Positions 53,062 to 61,586 are shown, numbered from the stretch's first letter. The stretch is 64,000 nt of DNA from Bradyrhizobium sp. CCBAU 53338 (GCF_015291665.1 NZ_CP030048.1:6538501-6602500), one strand, 5' to 3'. The notes: generated from the letters alone by a model not told the origin. Made by a program: numbers and translations.

Positions 53062-53739
53062 GTGATTCCTCTCGACCCGCTGCCGAACCTGATCGACCAG
53101 GTCTATGCCCGGATCCTGGAGGCGATCTCCGATCGCACGCTGCAGCCGGGCCAGCGCATCCGGCAGAACGAGCTTGCCGACAAGCTTGGCGTGTCGCGCC
53201 AGCCGGTGTCGCATGCGCTACATCTGTTGCATCGTCAGGGCCTCGTCGCCGAGAGCGGCAAGCGCGGCTTTGAAGTCACCCAGCTCGATCCCGCGCGCAT
53301 TCGCCAGCTCTATGAAGTGCGCGGCGCCATCGACGCGCTCGCAGCGCGGCTTGCAGCTGGGCGTGCGGCAACCGACGCGGCGGGACGCGCGCGGCTGGAG
53401 ACGGCGCTCGCCGCCGGACGTCGCATCGATCGCAAGACTGTGCTCACCGAGCTGATCGCGCTCGACGTCGAGTTTCACCGCGCCATCTACCAGCTCGCCG
53501 GCAATCCCGTGATCGAGGAAACGATCACGCCGCAATGGCCGCATATGCGCCGCTCGATGGCGACCGTGCTGTCCGAGCTCGATTATCGCGGCAGCGCCTG
53601 GGCGGAGCACGCCGACATCGCAAAGCACATTCTTGCAGGCGACGCCGACGCCGCCGAACGCGCGGCGCTGGCGCATGCGCAGACGGCGGGACGGATGACC
53701 GAGGAGAGATTGAGGGCGACGGACGAGGTGGCGGCGTAG
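53062..53739 (+). CDS. GntR family regulator, FCD subfamily
   Basis: A 225-residue regulator. The winged helix is YARILEAISDRTLQPGQRIRQNELADKLGVSRQPVSHALHLLHRQGLVAESGKRGFEVTQLD (residues about 14-75), followed by an all-helical FCD ligand domain (LYEVRGAIDALAARLAAG ... DVEFHRAIYQLAGNPVIEE ... HADIAKHILAGDADAAERAALAHA) with the Asp/His residues that bind metal in this group. GTG 53062 is the start. It probably represses itself and the two enzymes downstream through the palindrome; the ligand is likely an organic acid. Confidence 0.92.
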   Translation: MIPLDPLPNLIDQVYARILEAISDRTLQPGQRIRQNELADKLGVSRQPVSHALHLLHRQGLVAESGKRGFEVTQLDPARIRQLYEVRGAIDALAARLAAGRAATDAAGRARLETALAAGRRIDRKTVLTELIALDVEFHRAIYQLAGNPVIEETITPQWPHMRRSMATVLSELDYRGSAWAEHADIAKHILAGDADAAERAALAHAQTAGRMTEERLRATDEVAA

Positions 53740-53794
53740 CCAAGGGCGCGCCAGCCACGACGAGAAAAACAAAACAAGCCAAGGAGGACGACCC

Positions 53795-54595
53795 ATGAAA
53801 CTGTCTCAGGAGCAATTGGAGTTCTTCCATCGCGAGGGCTGGCTGTTCCTCCCGGAGTTGTTTACCCAAGAAGAGGTCGATTTCCTCGCGCGCGAGGCGG
53901 TCGGCATTTACGATGCCAACCGGCCGGAGGTCTGGCGCGAGAAGAGCGGCGCGCCGCGCACGGCCTTTGCCGCGCATCTCTATAACGAGGCCTTCGGCGT
54001 GCTCGGCGCACATCCGCGCATGATCGAGCCGGTCGAACAGGTCTTCGGCGAGCCTGTGTACATGCACCAGTTCAAGATCAACGCGAAATCGGCCTTCACC
54101 GGCGACGTCTGGCAGTGGCACCAGGATTACGGCACCTGGAAGCGCGACGACGGCATGCCGGAGCCGCGCGCGATGAACATCGCGATCTTCCTCGACGAGG
54201 TGATGCCGATCAACGGCCCCCTCATGCTGGTGCCGCGCAGCCAGAATGCCGGCGATCTCCAGGCTTCGCACGACCTCTCGACGACGTCCTATCCACTGTG
54301 GACGCTGGACGAGGACACCGTGACGCGTCTCGTCAAGCAGGGCGGCATCGTCGCACCGACCGGCAAGCCTGGCGGCATGCTGATGTTCCACGGCAATCTC
54401 GTGCACGGCTCGGCCGGCAACATAACGCCCTATCCGCGCAAGATCGTGTACCTGACGCTGAACGCGGTCTCGAACTACATCCGCACCCCGACAAGGCCCG
54501 AATACATCGCCCATCGCGATTTTACGCCGATCAAGACGGTGGACGATGATGCGCTGGTGCGGCTTGCGCGGGCACCGCGGCAGGCTGCGGAGTAA
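53795..54595 (+). CDS. Phytanoyl-CoA dioxygenase (PhyH) family oxygenase
   Basis: A 266-residue Fe(II)/2-oxoglutarate oxygenase. The iron facial triad is visible: H109 and D111 in WQWHQDYGTWKRDDG, and H204 in MFHGNLVHGSAGN. The Arg that would hold 2-oxoglutarate is likely in the following PYPRKIVYLTLNAV segment. WHQDYGTW resembles the ectoine hydroxylase block, but ectoine genes are absent. AAGGAGG precedes ATG 53795. It probably hydroxylates a small acid that is then handled by the SAF-domain dehydrogenase next door. Confidence 0.9.
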   Translation: MKLSQEQLEFFHREGWLFLPELFTQEEVDFLAREAVGIYDANRPEVWREKSGAPRTAFAAHLYNEAFGVLGAHPRMIEPVEQVFGEPVYMHQFKINAKSAFTGDVWQWHQDYGTWKRDDGMPEPRAMNIAIFLDEVMPINGPLMLVPRSQNAGDLQASHDLSTTSYPLWTLDEDTVTRLVKQGGIVAPTGKPGGMLMFHGNLVHGSAGNITPYPRKIVYLTLNAVSNYIRTPTRPEYIAHRDFTPIKTVDDDALVRLARAPRQAAE

Positions 54596-54616
54596 AATCG
54601 CCGCCACGGGCGAGAG

Positions 54617-54641
54617 CCACCTCTCCCATTGGGAGAGGTGG
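54617..54641. repeat. Perfect 11-bp hairpin between PhyH and the SAF dehydrogenase
   Basis: CCACCTCTCCC and GGGAGAGGTGG pair perfectly around ATT. It is a short relative of the repeat at 45974-46107. No T run follows, so read-through is likely. Confidence 0.65.
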
Positions 54642-54687
54642 ACCGAGCGCAAGCCGCACTGGAAACGCTTGATATCGAGATTTCCCC

Positions 54688-56001
54688 ATGAACCTCTTCC
54701 GCATCCTCCAGGCCCGGGCATCCGCCGGAATGCCTGTCCGCGTCGCACTGATCGGCGCCGGCAAATTCGGCTCGATGTTTCTGGCGCAGGTGCCGCATAC
54801 GCCGGGGCTCGAGGTGCCGATCATCGTCGACATCGACCGCGATCGCGCGCGCGAGGCCTGCCGCACCGTCGGCTGGAGCGCCGAGCGGATTGCGGCCACC
54901 GTCTTCACCGATGACGGCGCGCGCGCCATCGCCGGCGGCGCGATGGATGTCGTGGTGGAGGCGACCGGCAATCCCGCCGTCGGCATCCGCCACGCGCGCG
55001 CGGCGATCTCGGCCGGCAAGCATGTCGTGATGGTCAATGTCGAAGCCGACGTGCTGGCAGGCCCCCTGCTCGCCGAGGAGGCACGCAAGGCGGGCGTGGT
55101 CTACTCGCTCGCCTATGGCGACCAGCCGGCACTGACGGCGGAGATGGTCGACTGGGCGCGCGCCACCGGTTTTCGCGTCATCGCCGCCGGCAAAGGCACG
55201 AAATATCTGCCTGCTTATCACGATGTGACGCCCGACGGCGTCTGGCAGCATTATGGCCTGACGGCCGGCGAAGCGCAGTCGGCCGGCATGAATCCGCAGA
55301 TGTTCAACTCCTTCCTCGACGGCACCAAATCGGCGATCGAGATGGCTGCGATTGCGAATGCCTGCGGGCTCGACGTGCCCGCGGAGGGACTTCTGTTTCC
55401 GCCCTGCGGGGTCGACGACCTGCCGCACATCATGCGGCCGCGATCGCGCGGCGGCGTGCTGGAGCGGCCGGGTGTGGTGGAAGTGGTCTCCTCACTGGAG
55501 CGCGATGGCCGGCCGGTGTTTCGCGATTTGCGCTGGGGCGTCTATGTCGTGCTGGAGGCGCCGAATGATTATGCGGCGGATTGCTTCAAGCAGTACGGCC
55601 TCAAGACCGACGCCAGCGGACGGTTTGCCGCGATGTACAAGCCCTATCATCTGATCGGACTCGAGCTGAACATTTCGGTGCTGTCGGCCGCACTGCGCGG
55701 CGAGCCGACCGGGCAACCTTTCGGCTTCCGCGGCGACGTCGCCTCCGTGGCCAAGCGAGACTTGCGCGCCGGGGAGATGCTGGACGGCGAAGGCGGCTAT
55801 ACGGTGTGGGGCAAGCTGGTGCCGGCGGCTGCGAGCCTGAAGGCAGGCGCCCTGCCGATCGGTCTCGCGCATCGCCTGAAGCTGAAGCACGACGTCCCCC
55901 ATGGCGAGATCGTGCGCTGGAGCGACGTCGAATTCGACGCCAACGACGAGACGGTCAAGACCAGGAAGGCGATGGAGGCGGCGTTCACGAAGCAAGGTTA
56001 G
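54688..56001 (+). CDS. NAD(P)-dependent homoserine-dehydrogenase-like protein with SAF domain
   Basis: A 437-residue protein of the COG4091 type. The N-terminal Rossmann domain has VRVALIGAGKFGSMFLAQV (residues 17-35), VVVEATGNPAVGIRHARAAISAGKHVVMVNVEADVL, then a homoserine-dehydrogenase-like central part. The C-terminal 90 residues form a SAF domain (SVAKRDLRAGEMLDGEGGYTVWGKLVPA ... GLAHRLKLKHDVPHGEIVRWSDVE), as in sugar-acid and sialic-acid enzymes. It probably oxidises or reduces a hydroxy acid made by the PhyH enzyme upstream; this is inferred from the operon. Confidence 0.85.
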   Translation: MNLFRILQARASAGMPVRVALIGAGKFGSMFLAQVPHTPGLEVPIIVDIDRDRAREACRTVGWSAERIAATVFTDDGARAIAGGAMDVVVEATGNPAVGIRHARAAISAGKHVVMVNVEADVLAGPLLAEEARKAGVVYSLAYGDQPALTAEMVDWARATGFRVIAAGKGTKYLPAYHDVTPDGVWQHYGLTAGEAQSAGMNPQMFNSFLDGTKSAIEMAAIANACGLDVPAEGLLFPPCGVDDLPHIMRPRSRGGVLERPGVVEVVSSLERDGRPVFRDLRWGVYVVLEAPNDYAADCFKQYGLKTDASGRFAAMYKPYHLIGLELNISVLSAALRGEPTGQPFGFRGDVASVAKRDLRAGEMLDGEGGYTVWGKLVPAAASLKAGALPIGLAHRLKLKHDVPHGEIVRWSDVEFDANDETVKTRKAMEAAFTKQG

Positions 56002-56164
56002 AGCGTGCGTGCATCCACACGGCGTCGACAGCCGCGGGCCGGCGGCGGATCGTGCCTGCGTCACCCAATTGAACAGAGCTTCCGCAACGCTTCGGTATCG
56101 TGCGACCTGCCGTGGACCGTCAAGCCCGGCGATGCCGTTTGCTGGCCGACTTGATCGGGGACGT

Positions 56165-56178
56165 TTGATCCTGATCAA
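56165..56178 (+). promoter_or_regulatory. FNR/FixK-type binding site
   Basis: TTGATCCTGATCAA fits the known FNR/FixK consensus TTGAT-N4-ATCAA exactly. The 353-base gap 56002-56354 holds no gene. The box lies 177 bases before the start of the small exported protein at 56355 and would place that gene under low-oxygen control if it is functional. Confidence 0.65.
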
Positions 56179-56354
56179 GGTGCCCTGAGGGGCCGGTGAC
56201 AGATTTCTCCCGCAAAGCAAGATCTGTTGGATCGAGCCAATTTCGATCTCCTCGCCTGCATTCCGATTGAAGACACGGCGCGCGCCGGCATCGGCGTCGT
56301 CCGGGCCAGCAAGAATTGAAACGAGCAGTAGCGGACATTTCCAGGAGCGAGTTC

Positions 56355-56705
56355 ATGAGCAGCAAGCGTTTGTCTCTCGTTGTCGGCCTGGCAGCGGCGA
56401 TGACGGCCTCGGGCGCCTCGGCGCAGTCGATCAACCTCACCGGCGTGTACAAGTGCATTCAGATGTGCCGAGGGGGCCTGGCGGCCTATGTCACCCAGAA
56501 CGGGACTGAACTGAATCTGTTGACCGAAGCCGGCGTGCCATCTCGGGCCTGGCCCGATTGGTATTCGCCGGCCAACCGGATTTGGGTCGATGCGTTCAAT
56601 CAGAGCGCCGTCTACTCGCCGGACGGAATGCTGATCCAGTTCGACAACGGCACGATTTGGCAGCGGGACTTGCCTCCGCCTCCGCCTGTCCCCCGCCGGC
56701 GTTGA
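56355..56705 (+). CDS. Small exported protein
   Basis: A 116-residue protein with a signal peptide (MSSKRLSLVVGLAAAMTASGASA), then SINLTGVYKCIQMCRGGLAAYVTQNGTELNLLTEAG and a short domain ending in WQRDLPPPPPVPRRR. The two close Cys (C-x3-C) could form a disulfide or bind a metal. GGAGCGAG precedes ATG 56355. No family is recognised with confidence. The FNR/FixK-type box upstream hints at low-oxygen expression. Confidence 0.75.
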   Translation: MSSKRLSLVVGLAAAMTASGASAQSINLTGVYKCIQMCRGGLAAYVTQNGTELNLLTEAGVPSRAWPDWYSPANRIWVDAFNQSAVYSPDGMLIQFDNGTIWQRDLPPPPPVPRRR

Positions 56706-56779
56706 CGCGCCGGCTTTCGGTCGAGTGGCTGCGAACGCGGTCAGGTCGGCTGAGGGGCGAGGGCACCGCGGTTCGTCTG

Positions 56780-57223
56780 TCAGCCTCCGGGTCCGTCCTT
56801 CATGATGTAGCCCATCAGGTCGTCCACGTTGTGCTCCAGGTCCCGGATGATGTTCTTGACGACGTCTCCGATCGAGATCACGCCCACCACCTTGCCCGCG
56901 TCCAGCACGGGCAGATGGCGAAAACTGCGCTGAGCCATCATTGCCATGCAGCCATCCAGCCGATCGTCCGGCTTGACCGTGACCGGGTTGCCAGTCATCG
57001 CCTGGCCCACCGGCGTCTGCTTCGCATCGAGCCCGGGCAGCAGCACTTTGATGGCGCAGTCACCCTGGGTCACGATACCGACAAGCACGTCGTCGTCGAT
57101 GACCAGCACCGACCGGACCCGGTTGTCGCGCATCTTGCGCAAGGCTTCCACGACCATGTCGTCGGAACGAACATGGATCAGGGCGCCACGCTTCTGGGCC
57201 AGAGCGCTTTTGACTGTGCTCAT
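56780..57223 (-). CDS. CBS-domain pair protein
   Basis: A 147-residue cytosolic protein consisting of two CBS domains: MVVEALRKMRDNRVRSVLVIDDDVLVGIVTQGDCAIKVL and VTVKPDDRLDGCMAMMAQRSFRHLPVLDAGKVVGVISIGDVVKNII. Such Bateman modules bind adenine nucleotides or NAD and regulate partner proteins. ATG 57223 (MSTVKSALAQKRG) is the likely start, with AGAGG upstream. It is convergent with the small exported protein. Confidence 0.92.
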   Translation of the reverse strand: MSTVKSALAQKRGALIHVRSDDMVVEALRKMRDNRVRSVLVIDDDVLVGIVTQGDCAIKVLLPGLDAKQTPVGQAMTGNPVTVKPDDRLDGCMAMMAQRSFRHLPVLDAGKVVGVISIGDVVKNIIRDLEHNVDDLMGYIMKDGPGG

Positions 57224-57414
57224 CGGTTTCCTCTCGCGGGCCCCGTCCGGCCTGCCTTGATGGTCTGCATCGAGGATAGTCGAAATATCTTGTCTCGTCA
57301 GCACCGCGCCGATGTCGCCGGCGAGACCTGCCACCGATCCCGACAGCGGGGTTTCGCCTCGCACTGGCAGGGGCGCAAGGGCTGCTATCGGTCACAAGCT
57401 GCCCTCGGTCAGCG

Positions 57415-57561
57415 CTATATGTCAGAGCCGATTGATCCGCAGGGCTGGAAGGTTTGGAGCGAGCGTCCGCGCAAGCATCCTTCATGCTTTTGGGCATAAG
57501 CAAGTACGCCCATGAAAATCAAAGCCATGACGACAAATCCGGCTATGACATTCTGCACCAT
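57415..57561 (-). CDS. Small single-span membrane protein
   Basis: A 48-residue frame starting MVQNVIAGFVVMALIFMGVL and continuing AYAQKHEG. It has one membrane segment (residues 3-22) and a polar tail with two Cys. GGAG lies eight bases before ATG 57561. The hydrophobic-then-polar layout and ribosome site support a real gene, but its shortness leaves doubt. It lies upstream of the CBS gene on the same strand. Confidence 0.45.
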   Translation of the reverse strand: MVQNVIAGFVVMALIFMGVLAYAQKHEGCLRGRSLQTFQPCGSIGSDI

Positions 57562-57670
57562 GGCTGCCACTCCACGTGGTTAGCGCGCTACGAATTAAGC
57601 GACCGCGCGGCCAAAGATAAACCCAGTCCTGAATTAAGAGCAAGACAGGTTGGCTCCGGCTGGAGCAAAC

Positions 57671-57773
57671 TTCCGCTTCGGGTCATAGGTCGGTCGGTTG
57701 CTTTCGGTCTACCCCACTGAGCCGACAACTGATGACGCCGCCCGAACTTCGCATTCGGGCCATGAGCGGGCAT
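57671..57773. repeat. Relics of the CGCTT-GGGTCA repeat
   Basis: TTCCGCTTCGGGTCAT (57671-57686) and CATTCGGGCCATGAGCGGGCAT (57752-57773) are degenerate copies of the inverted repeat seen intact at 60587-60612. Further relics lie at 58749-58770 and 59611-59634. Together with 57562-57670 they fill the gap before the DUF2061 gene. Confidence 0.55.
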
Positions 57774-57813
57774 TTGAGCCAAGATGGGCGGCGTCCGTCG
57801 TTCGCGTGCCGCT

Positions 57814-58026
57814 CTAGCGCTCTTCAATTCCCCACCGGATTGTGGCCCACAATCTTTCGTGCACGAGATAGGCGAGCGACGTGTAGATGTTGCTAATGAT
57901 CATGAAGCCAACGGCAGCATGTACCGCTCCAGTCAGTACGTAGATCGTCAGAAAATCCAAAGTCATAACTACAACGCGGTAGGTTATTGCTTTCGCCAAA
58001 GAGCGACGGGGACTTACGTTGCGCAT
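57814..58026 (-). CDS. DUF2061 membrane protein
   Basis: A 70-residue protein with the DUF2061 pattern: RSLAKAITYRVVVMTLDFLTIYVLTGAVHAAVGFMIISNIYTSLAYLVHERLWATIRWG. Two membrane segments are predicted, with the Arg in the first helix typical of the family. GGGAGAGGG lies just before ATG 58026. Function is unknown. Confidence 0.85.
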   Translation of the reverse strand: MRNVSPRRSLAKAITYRVVVMTLDFLTIYVLTGAVHAAVGFMIISNIYTSLAYLVHERLWATIRWGIEER

Positions 58027-58227
58027 GCACCCTCTCCCCTTTCATCGCGAAAGTCAGTGGCGTTTTTCTCGGAGGGAATGCTAGTTGAACACCTGCACGG
58101 GCACCAGCATCGCCGGCTGCGTTGGGTCACGAGCCGTATTGCTTGCGGTGACCAAATCAAGTCGGCTCTGCGTCCGACAAAATAGCAAGACCTTCTACAT
58201 TTATCCCGATGGTGCAGAAGCAAACCT

Positions 58228-58542
58228 TCAGCCCTGCCCACCCGTCGGCGGGTCTATATCTTTGCTGTGAGATGCGTACGACCCCTTCGGGCTCTTATCC
58301 ATGGCGTGAATGGCCACGGTGTCGCTGCCGTCGTGCCCGGGCTTCGCTGCGCACTCAGAGGTTTTAGCCGCAGAGACCGTGAAATGACTCGCCGAGTTAG
58401 CATCCCAATGAGCTACCGGGGTTAACATCTGGCGCTCTGAAGCGGTTTGCGCTTCCGAGAGATGAGCCTCGGACAGATAAAGGTGAGTCTTCGGCAGCAG
58501 AAGAATAATTCCAAGAGCCATGAGCTTTAATGGCAATCGCAT
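58228..58542 (-). CDS. Small exported hypothetical protein
   Basis: A 104-residue protein with an N-terminal hydrophobic stretch (MRLPLKLMALGIILLLPKTHLYLSEA) and a polar, His/Ser/Asp-rich remainder (HWDANSASHFTVSAAKTSECAAKPGHDGSD). GGAGG lies five bases before ATG 58542, a strong start signal. No family is recognised. Codon-position GC bias is weaker than in neighbouring core genes. Confidence 0.55.
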   Translation of the reverse strand: MRLPLKLMALGIILLLPKTHLYLSEAHLSEAQTASERQMLTPVAHWDANSASHFTVSAAKTSECAAKPGHDGSDTVAIHAMDKSPKGSYASHSKDIDPPTGGQG

Positions 58543-58779
58543 GCTGGCCTCCACTCCTTGATGACCGATAGCAGGAGATGAAGCGTCAAAAAATTCAGGT
58601 CAGTATCTTAAGGGGATGTACGCAGGAGGTGGCCCATGCGTCCCGCGCCGAGGTCGCCTATCGGTCAAAGGCAGCCCTTGGCGTCACCACTCGGCTTTCC
58701 GCTCAGCCCTTGGAAGCGGACGCTGCGGGGCCAAGAGCGGAAGTCAGCCACGGGCCATAAGCGGGCCTCAGTCGCGAAC

Positions 58780-59538
58780 TTAGAATTTGGCTGCCATCCA
58801 TCCGGCAACAAGCACGCCTGCCGCTATGCATAAAGCAATCAGGCCGCGTTGAGCCCATCGAACGTTGTCCGCACGCGCTCTGCCGTCAATTTCAAGCTGT
58901 TCTGCTTCGGCTTCGGCCTTGAATTGAGCCTTCCAATCCCTCCACTCCTGCATGCCTTCGACGAGAAACTTTTTTCCTTCAGGCGTCCAGCGCCCAAGAC
59001 GTGCAGTGACGCGATCCATCAAGCCAAACTCCGCAAGTGCGAGCACTGCCCATTCACCAGCTGATTGCGCGAGGGTGTCTACACCATCGTCATAACGAAC
59101 AGGGCCTTGCTCATATCGATCGAGGCAGTGATCAACCATTTCGACAAGGGCACCTAGCAACACCCGTTCTGGCACGGCGCTCGATAGCAACTTTCCCAGA
59201 AGGTCTTCATCAAAGTAGACGGGAAACTGCTCGTTCATACCGTCGATTGCGTCCAGAAGGCACTTCTTTCGATCAATCGAGGTCGTTGAACGCTTTGAGT
59301 TGCTCTGCAACGATAGTGGGTTAGGGGTAGTATCAGGGCGTACGGGCTCGATGGGCTGGACGACGTCTTTGAGCGCGTATCGCAAGGTTTCAAGAGTCGA
59401 ATGAACGCCGCGATGAACGATCCAGACGTCCTCCATCCCTTCGGCCGCCATCTGTTCGCCCCGCGCAAGAGCATCCTGCGGTGTAACAGCCCAATAAACG
59501 TGCTCTCCGGACCTAACGATGTATCTATTCTTCGGCAT
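58780..59538 (-). CDS. Tail-anchored hypothetical protein
   Basis: A 252-residue protein of unknown function. It starts with a small alpha/beta part (MPKNRYIVRSGEHVYWAVTPQDALARGEQMAAEG), then a helical middle (VPERVLLGALVEMVDHCLDRYEQ), a charged coiled segment (EWRDWKAQFKAEAEAEQLE) and one C-terminal membrane helix (GLIALCIAAGVLVAGWMAAKF). It should sit on the inner face of the membrane. GC content is lower than in the core genes, which suggests a recent arrival. Confidence 0.7.
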   Translation of the reverse strand: MPKNRYIVRSGEHVYWAVTPQDALARGEQMAAEGMEDVWIVHRGVHSTLETLRYALKDVVQPIEPVRPDTTPNPLSLQSNSKRSTTSIDRKKCLLDAIDGMNEQFPVYFDEDLLGKLLSSAVPERVLLGALVEMVDHCLDRYEQGPVRYDDGVDTLAQSAGEWAVLALAEFGLMDRVTARLGRWTPEGKKFLVEGMQEWRDWKAQFKAEAEAEQLEIDGRARADNVRWAQRGLIALCIAAGVLVAGWMAAKF

Positions 59539-59749
59539 GACAGGGTTCCATGCTTTGCGCTAACACGCTCTCGTTGGTAGGGATTTAAGAACTCGCCTCA
59601 ACATCGATCAAGTCCGCTTCGGGTCAAACGCGACCATTGGCAGGCAAAGCGAGCTGGCCTACTTAGGGCCAGAAGCTGACTTAATGATCTGCAAACCCTA
59701 ATCGTCAGACAGCTGCCAGCTAAAGGGTCCTCGTGCTACTTTGGCGGGT

Positions 59750-59980
59750 ATGTCGCCTTTCAGCATTCGTTCCACCATTATGCTCGTCCTCGTCGTCGGG
59801 GGCACATCCAGCATCTACGTGTTCCTCGGCCTCAACCTGATTGTGGCACTGATAGTGTTGGGCCTAACCGGCCTTCTGTACGTTCCGTTCGCTAAGCGCT
59901 ACGGGTGGGGCAATGAAGGGCGTCTCACGAGGCATCTCAGTCGTCCGTCGTTCGAAGACGAACGACGCAAATCCTATTGA
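59750..59980 (+). CDS. Small membrane protein
   Basis: A 76-residue protein with two adjacent hydrophobic segments (STIMLVLVVGGTSSIYVFLGL and NLIVALIVLGLTGLLYVPFA) and a basic C-terminal tail (RLTRHLSRPSFEDERRKSY). No family is recognised. It is followed 10 bases later by a second small membrane protein gene on the same strand. Confidence 0.6.
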   Translation: MSPFSIRSTIMLVLVVGGTSSIYVFLGLNLIVALIVLGLTGLLYVPFAKRYGWGNEGRLTRHLSRPSFEDERRKSY

Positions 59981-59990
59981 TTGTGCTGGA

Positions 59991-60269
59991 ATGAACTGGC
60001 TTATTGCTCTTGCATTCTTCGGCTTTTGTTGGTGGCGCGCAGCAAAAGCACGCGAACGAGCCGCTGAACTCGCAGTAACGGGAATTGGGCTCTCACCCTT
60101 GTTTTGGGTATCGAACGCGCTGGCTGCTGTCCTGTTGGGCCTCGTGTTGTACATTGCCCACATACACAATCAGTCGCCCGTTCCTGCTTTCCTCTGGCTC
60201 GCCGCCCTCGCGATCCTTGTGGCTTTGCTTTTCCTGCGCCGCGCGTTGAAATGGCGCTACCCTGTTTAG
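59991..60269 (+). CDS. Small membrane protein
   Basis: A 92-residue protein with three hydrophobic segments: MNWLIALAFFGFCWW, LSPLFWVSNALAAVLLGLVLYIAHI and VPAFLWLAALAILVALLFL. A basic stretch (RAAKARERAAE) separates the first two. No family is recognised. It lies between two other small genes on the plus strand and may be co-transcribed with them. Confidence 0.6.
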   Translation: MNWLIALAFFGFCWWRAAKARERAAELAVTGIGLSPLFWVSNALAAVLLGLVLYIAHIHNQSPVPAFLWLAALAILVALLFLRRALKWRYPV

Positions 60270-60286
60270 GCTTGCCGGTATTTACC

Positions 60287-60574
60287 ATGGGCATGTTCTA
60301 TACTGATGTACAGATCAGGGAAGCGATTGCGGCCTTGGAAAGCTACTCTCCCGGTATTTGGGAGATTATGAAGAAGATGGCTTTGGTCGCTGAGCCTGAC
60401 ACTGACGAACATGTGGCAGAACAATCTGCCATCGTGCTCGCACTTGCTCGGGTGTTGCCCAATGTATCCTTCGTCAAGCAGGCCCCAGACCCCCTTGAAG
60501 CCTCGAACTTGCTGCTGATCGACCTTCGCAAAGCCATTCGGGCCGAAATTGACGACACCAAGATCGGCTCTTAG
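60287..60574 (+). CDS. Small soluble hypothetical protein
   Basis: A 95-residue acidic protein (MGMFYTDVQIREAIAALESYSPGIWEIMKKMALVAEPDTDEHVAEQ...) that is mostly helical by pattern. No membrane segment, signal or known domain is seen. ATG 60287 follows the stop of the upstream membrane protein by 17 bases; ATG 60293 is an alternative. It is the last of three small plus-strand genes. Confidence 0.55.
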   Translation: MGMFYTDVQIREAIAALESYSPGIWEIMKKMALVAEPDTDEHVAEQSAIVLALARVLPNVSFVKQAPDPLEASNLLLIDLRKAIRAEIDDTKIGS

Positions 60575-60586
60575 AAAACAGCCGAA

Positions 60587-60612
60587 CGGCCGCTTTGGGT
60601 CACAAGCGGCCG
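60587..60612. repeat. Intact CGGCCGCTT-TGGGTCAC-AAGCGGCCG inverted repeat
   Basis: CGGCCGCTT (60587-60595) and AAGCGGCCG (60604-60612) pair perfectly with the loop TGGGTCAC. It lies 12 bases after the stop of the small gene at 60574 and is the best-preserved member of the family scattered from 57.6 to 60.7 kb. Another partial copy may lie near 60708-60720. Confidence 0.7.
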
Positions 60613-60758
60613 TCGAAGCGAGCACGGTCCCACGTCTGCTCTACCGGCAATAACCGACATCACGACGGGATTAATCGCGGTTCGGCTGAGGGGACTGCGA
60701 CAGGCGCTTTGGGTTCATTCGCGCAAGCCTGCAGGACCGGCAAGCCTGGCGGTCGAGG

Positions 60759-61586
60759 TTATGCTCTCTCGCCGCTCCATGGCGAGGGGCGCGCCGGCGC
60801 GGCGGCGGCGCCGACCAGCGGGCGACGGTTCCAGTCCATGACGGAGTCGCTGTGAACCTGCTTGACGACCCACAGGAAATAGATGGAGGCGGGAATGCCG
60901 ATCAGGTCGAAGAACAGCATCAGACCGTTGCCTGGCGTCGTGGCATCGATGAAATGCATTTGCGCGCAGGTAAAGAACACACCGGTCAGTGCCGCGCCCG
61001 ACAGCGACCAGCCGCCGCTCGTGAGATAGCTGCGGACCTGACGATCGGCCAGATAGCAGCCAACCATGCCATAGGTGATCACGACGAACATGTTGGCGAG
61101 GAAGGCAACGGAGCCGCCGATTCCGGTCCCCGTGGTCCCGTCCGCCGGAACAGACGACGTGCAGAGAAACTGGAACGGGAATTCGGCTCCCGGTTGAGCG
61201 AAGGTCCAGGCCGCCAATACGCCTGCGACGAGCGTAAAGGTCACGGCCAGCAACATCACCTTGTGCGGCGAGGCCGCGACCCAGCGATCGCCCTGCCGGC
61301 CCAACACCGTCTCGAAGCGCAGCAGGACAAATATCAGTCCGGCGGGCAACCCGATCAGGGTTGCGGCGAACATCGGATAGGAAATGCTCTCGCCCTGGAG
61401 AACGCCCCAGCCGTGGACCAGATGATGCGGGCCGCAGCTTGCAGCCATCAGCGAGAAGCCGATGCCAAAGCGCGACCAGCCGCGATACCGGTGCAGATTG
61501 ATCGTTTCCCACGCCGACAGTGTACCAAGGCCCGCATAAGCGATCCCGATCATCAGGCTGCCGATGCCGATCACAAGGGACATCAT
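60759..61586 (-). CDS. Multi-span membrane protein coupled to the GGDEF-EAL gene
   Basis: A 275-residue membrane protein with about seven hydrophobic segments. His-rich SCGPHHLVHGWGVLQGE near residues 50-66 and QMHFIDATTPG late in the chain could bind heme or metal. It is not a recognised family; MHYT-type sensors have a similar size but lack these exact motifs. ATG 61586 overlaps the GGDEF-EAL stop (ATGA), so the two are translated together. It may sense a signal that tunes cyclic-di-GMP turnover; this is inferred. Confidence 0.75.
   Translation of the reverse strand: MMSLVIGIGSLMIGIAYAGLGTLSAWETINLHRYRGWSRFGIGFSLMAASCGPHHLVHGWGVLQGESISYPMFAATLIGLPAGLIFVLLRFETVLGRQGDRWVAASPHKVMLLAVTFTLVAGVLAAWTFAQPGAEFPFQFLCTSSVPADGTTGTGIGGSVAFLANMFVVITYGMVGCYLADRQVRSYLTSGGWSLSGAALTGVFFTCAQMHFIDATTPGNGLMLFFDLIGIPASIYFLWVVKQVHSDSVMDWNRRPLVGAAAAPARPSPWSGERA

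Noticed and set aside
57224..57300. FNR-type half site (TTGAT ... ATCGA) before the CBS gene
   Set aside because: The spacing and second half-site do not match TTGAT-N4-ATCAA.
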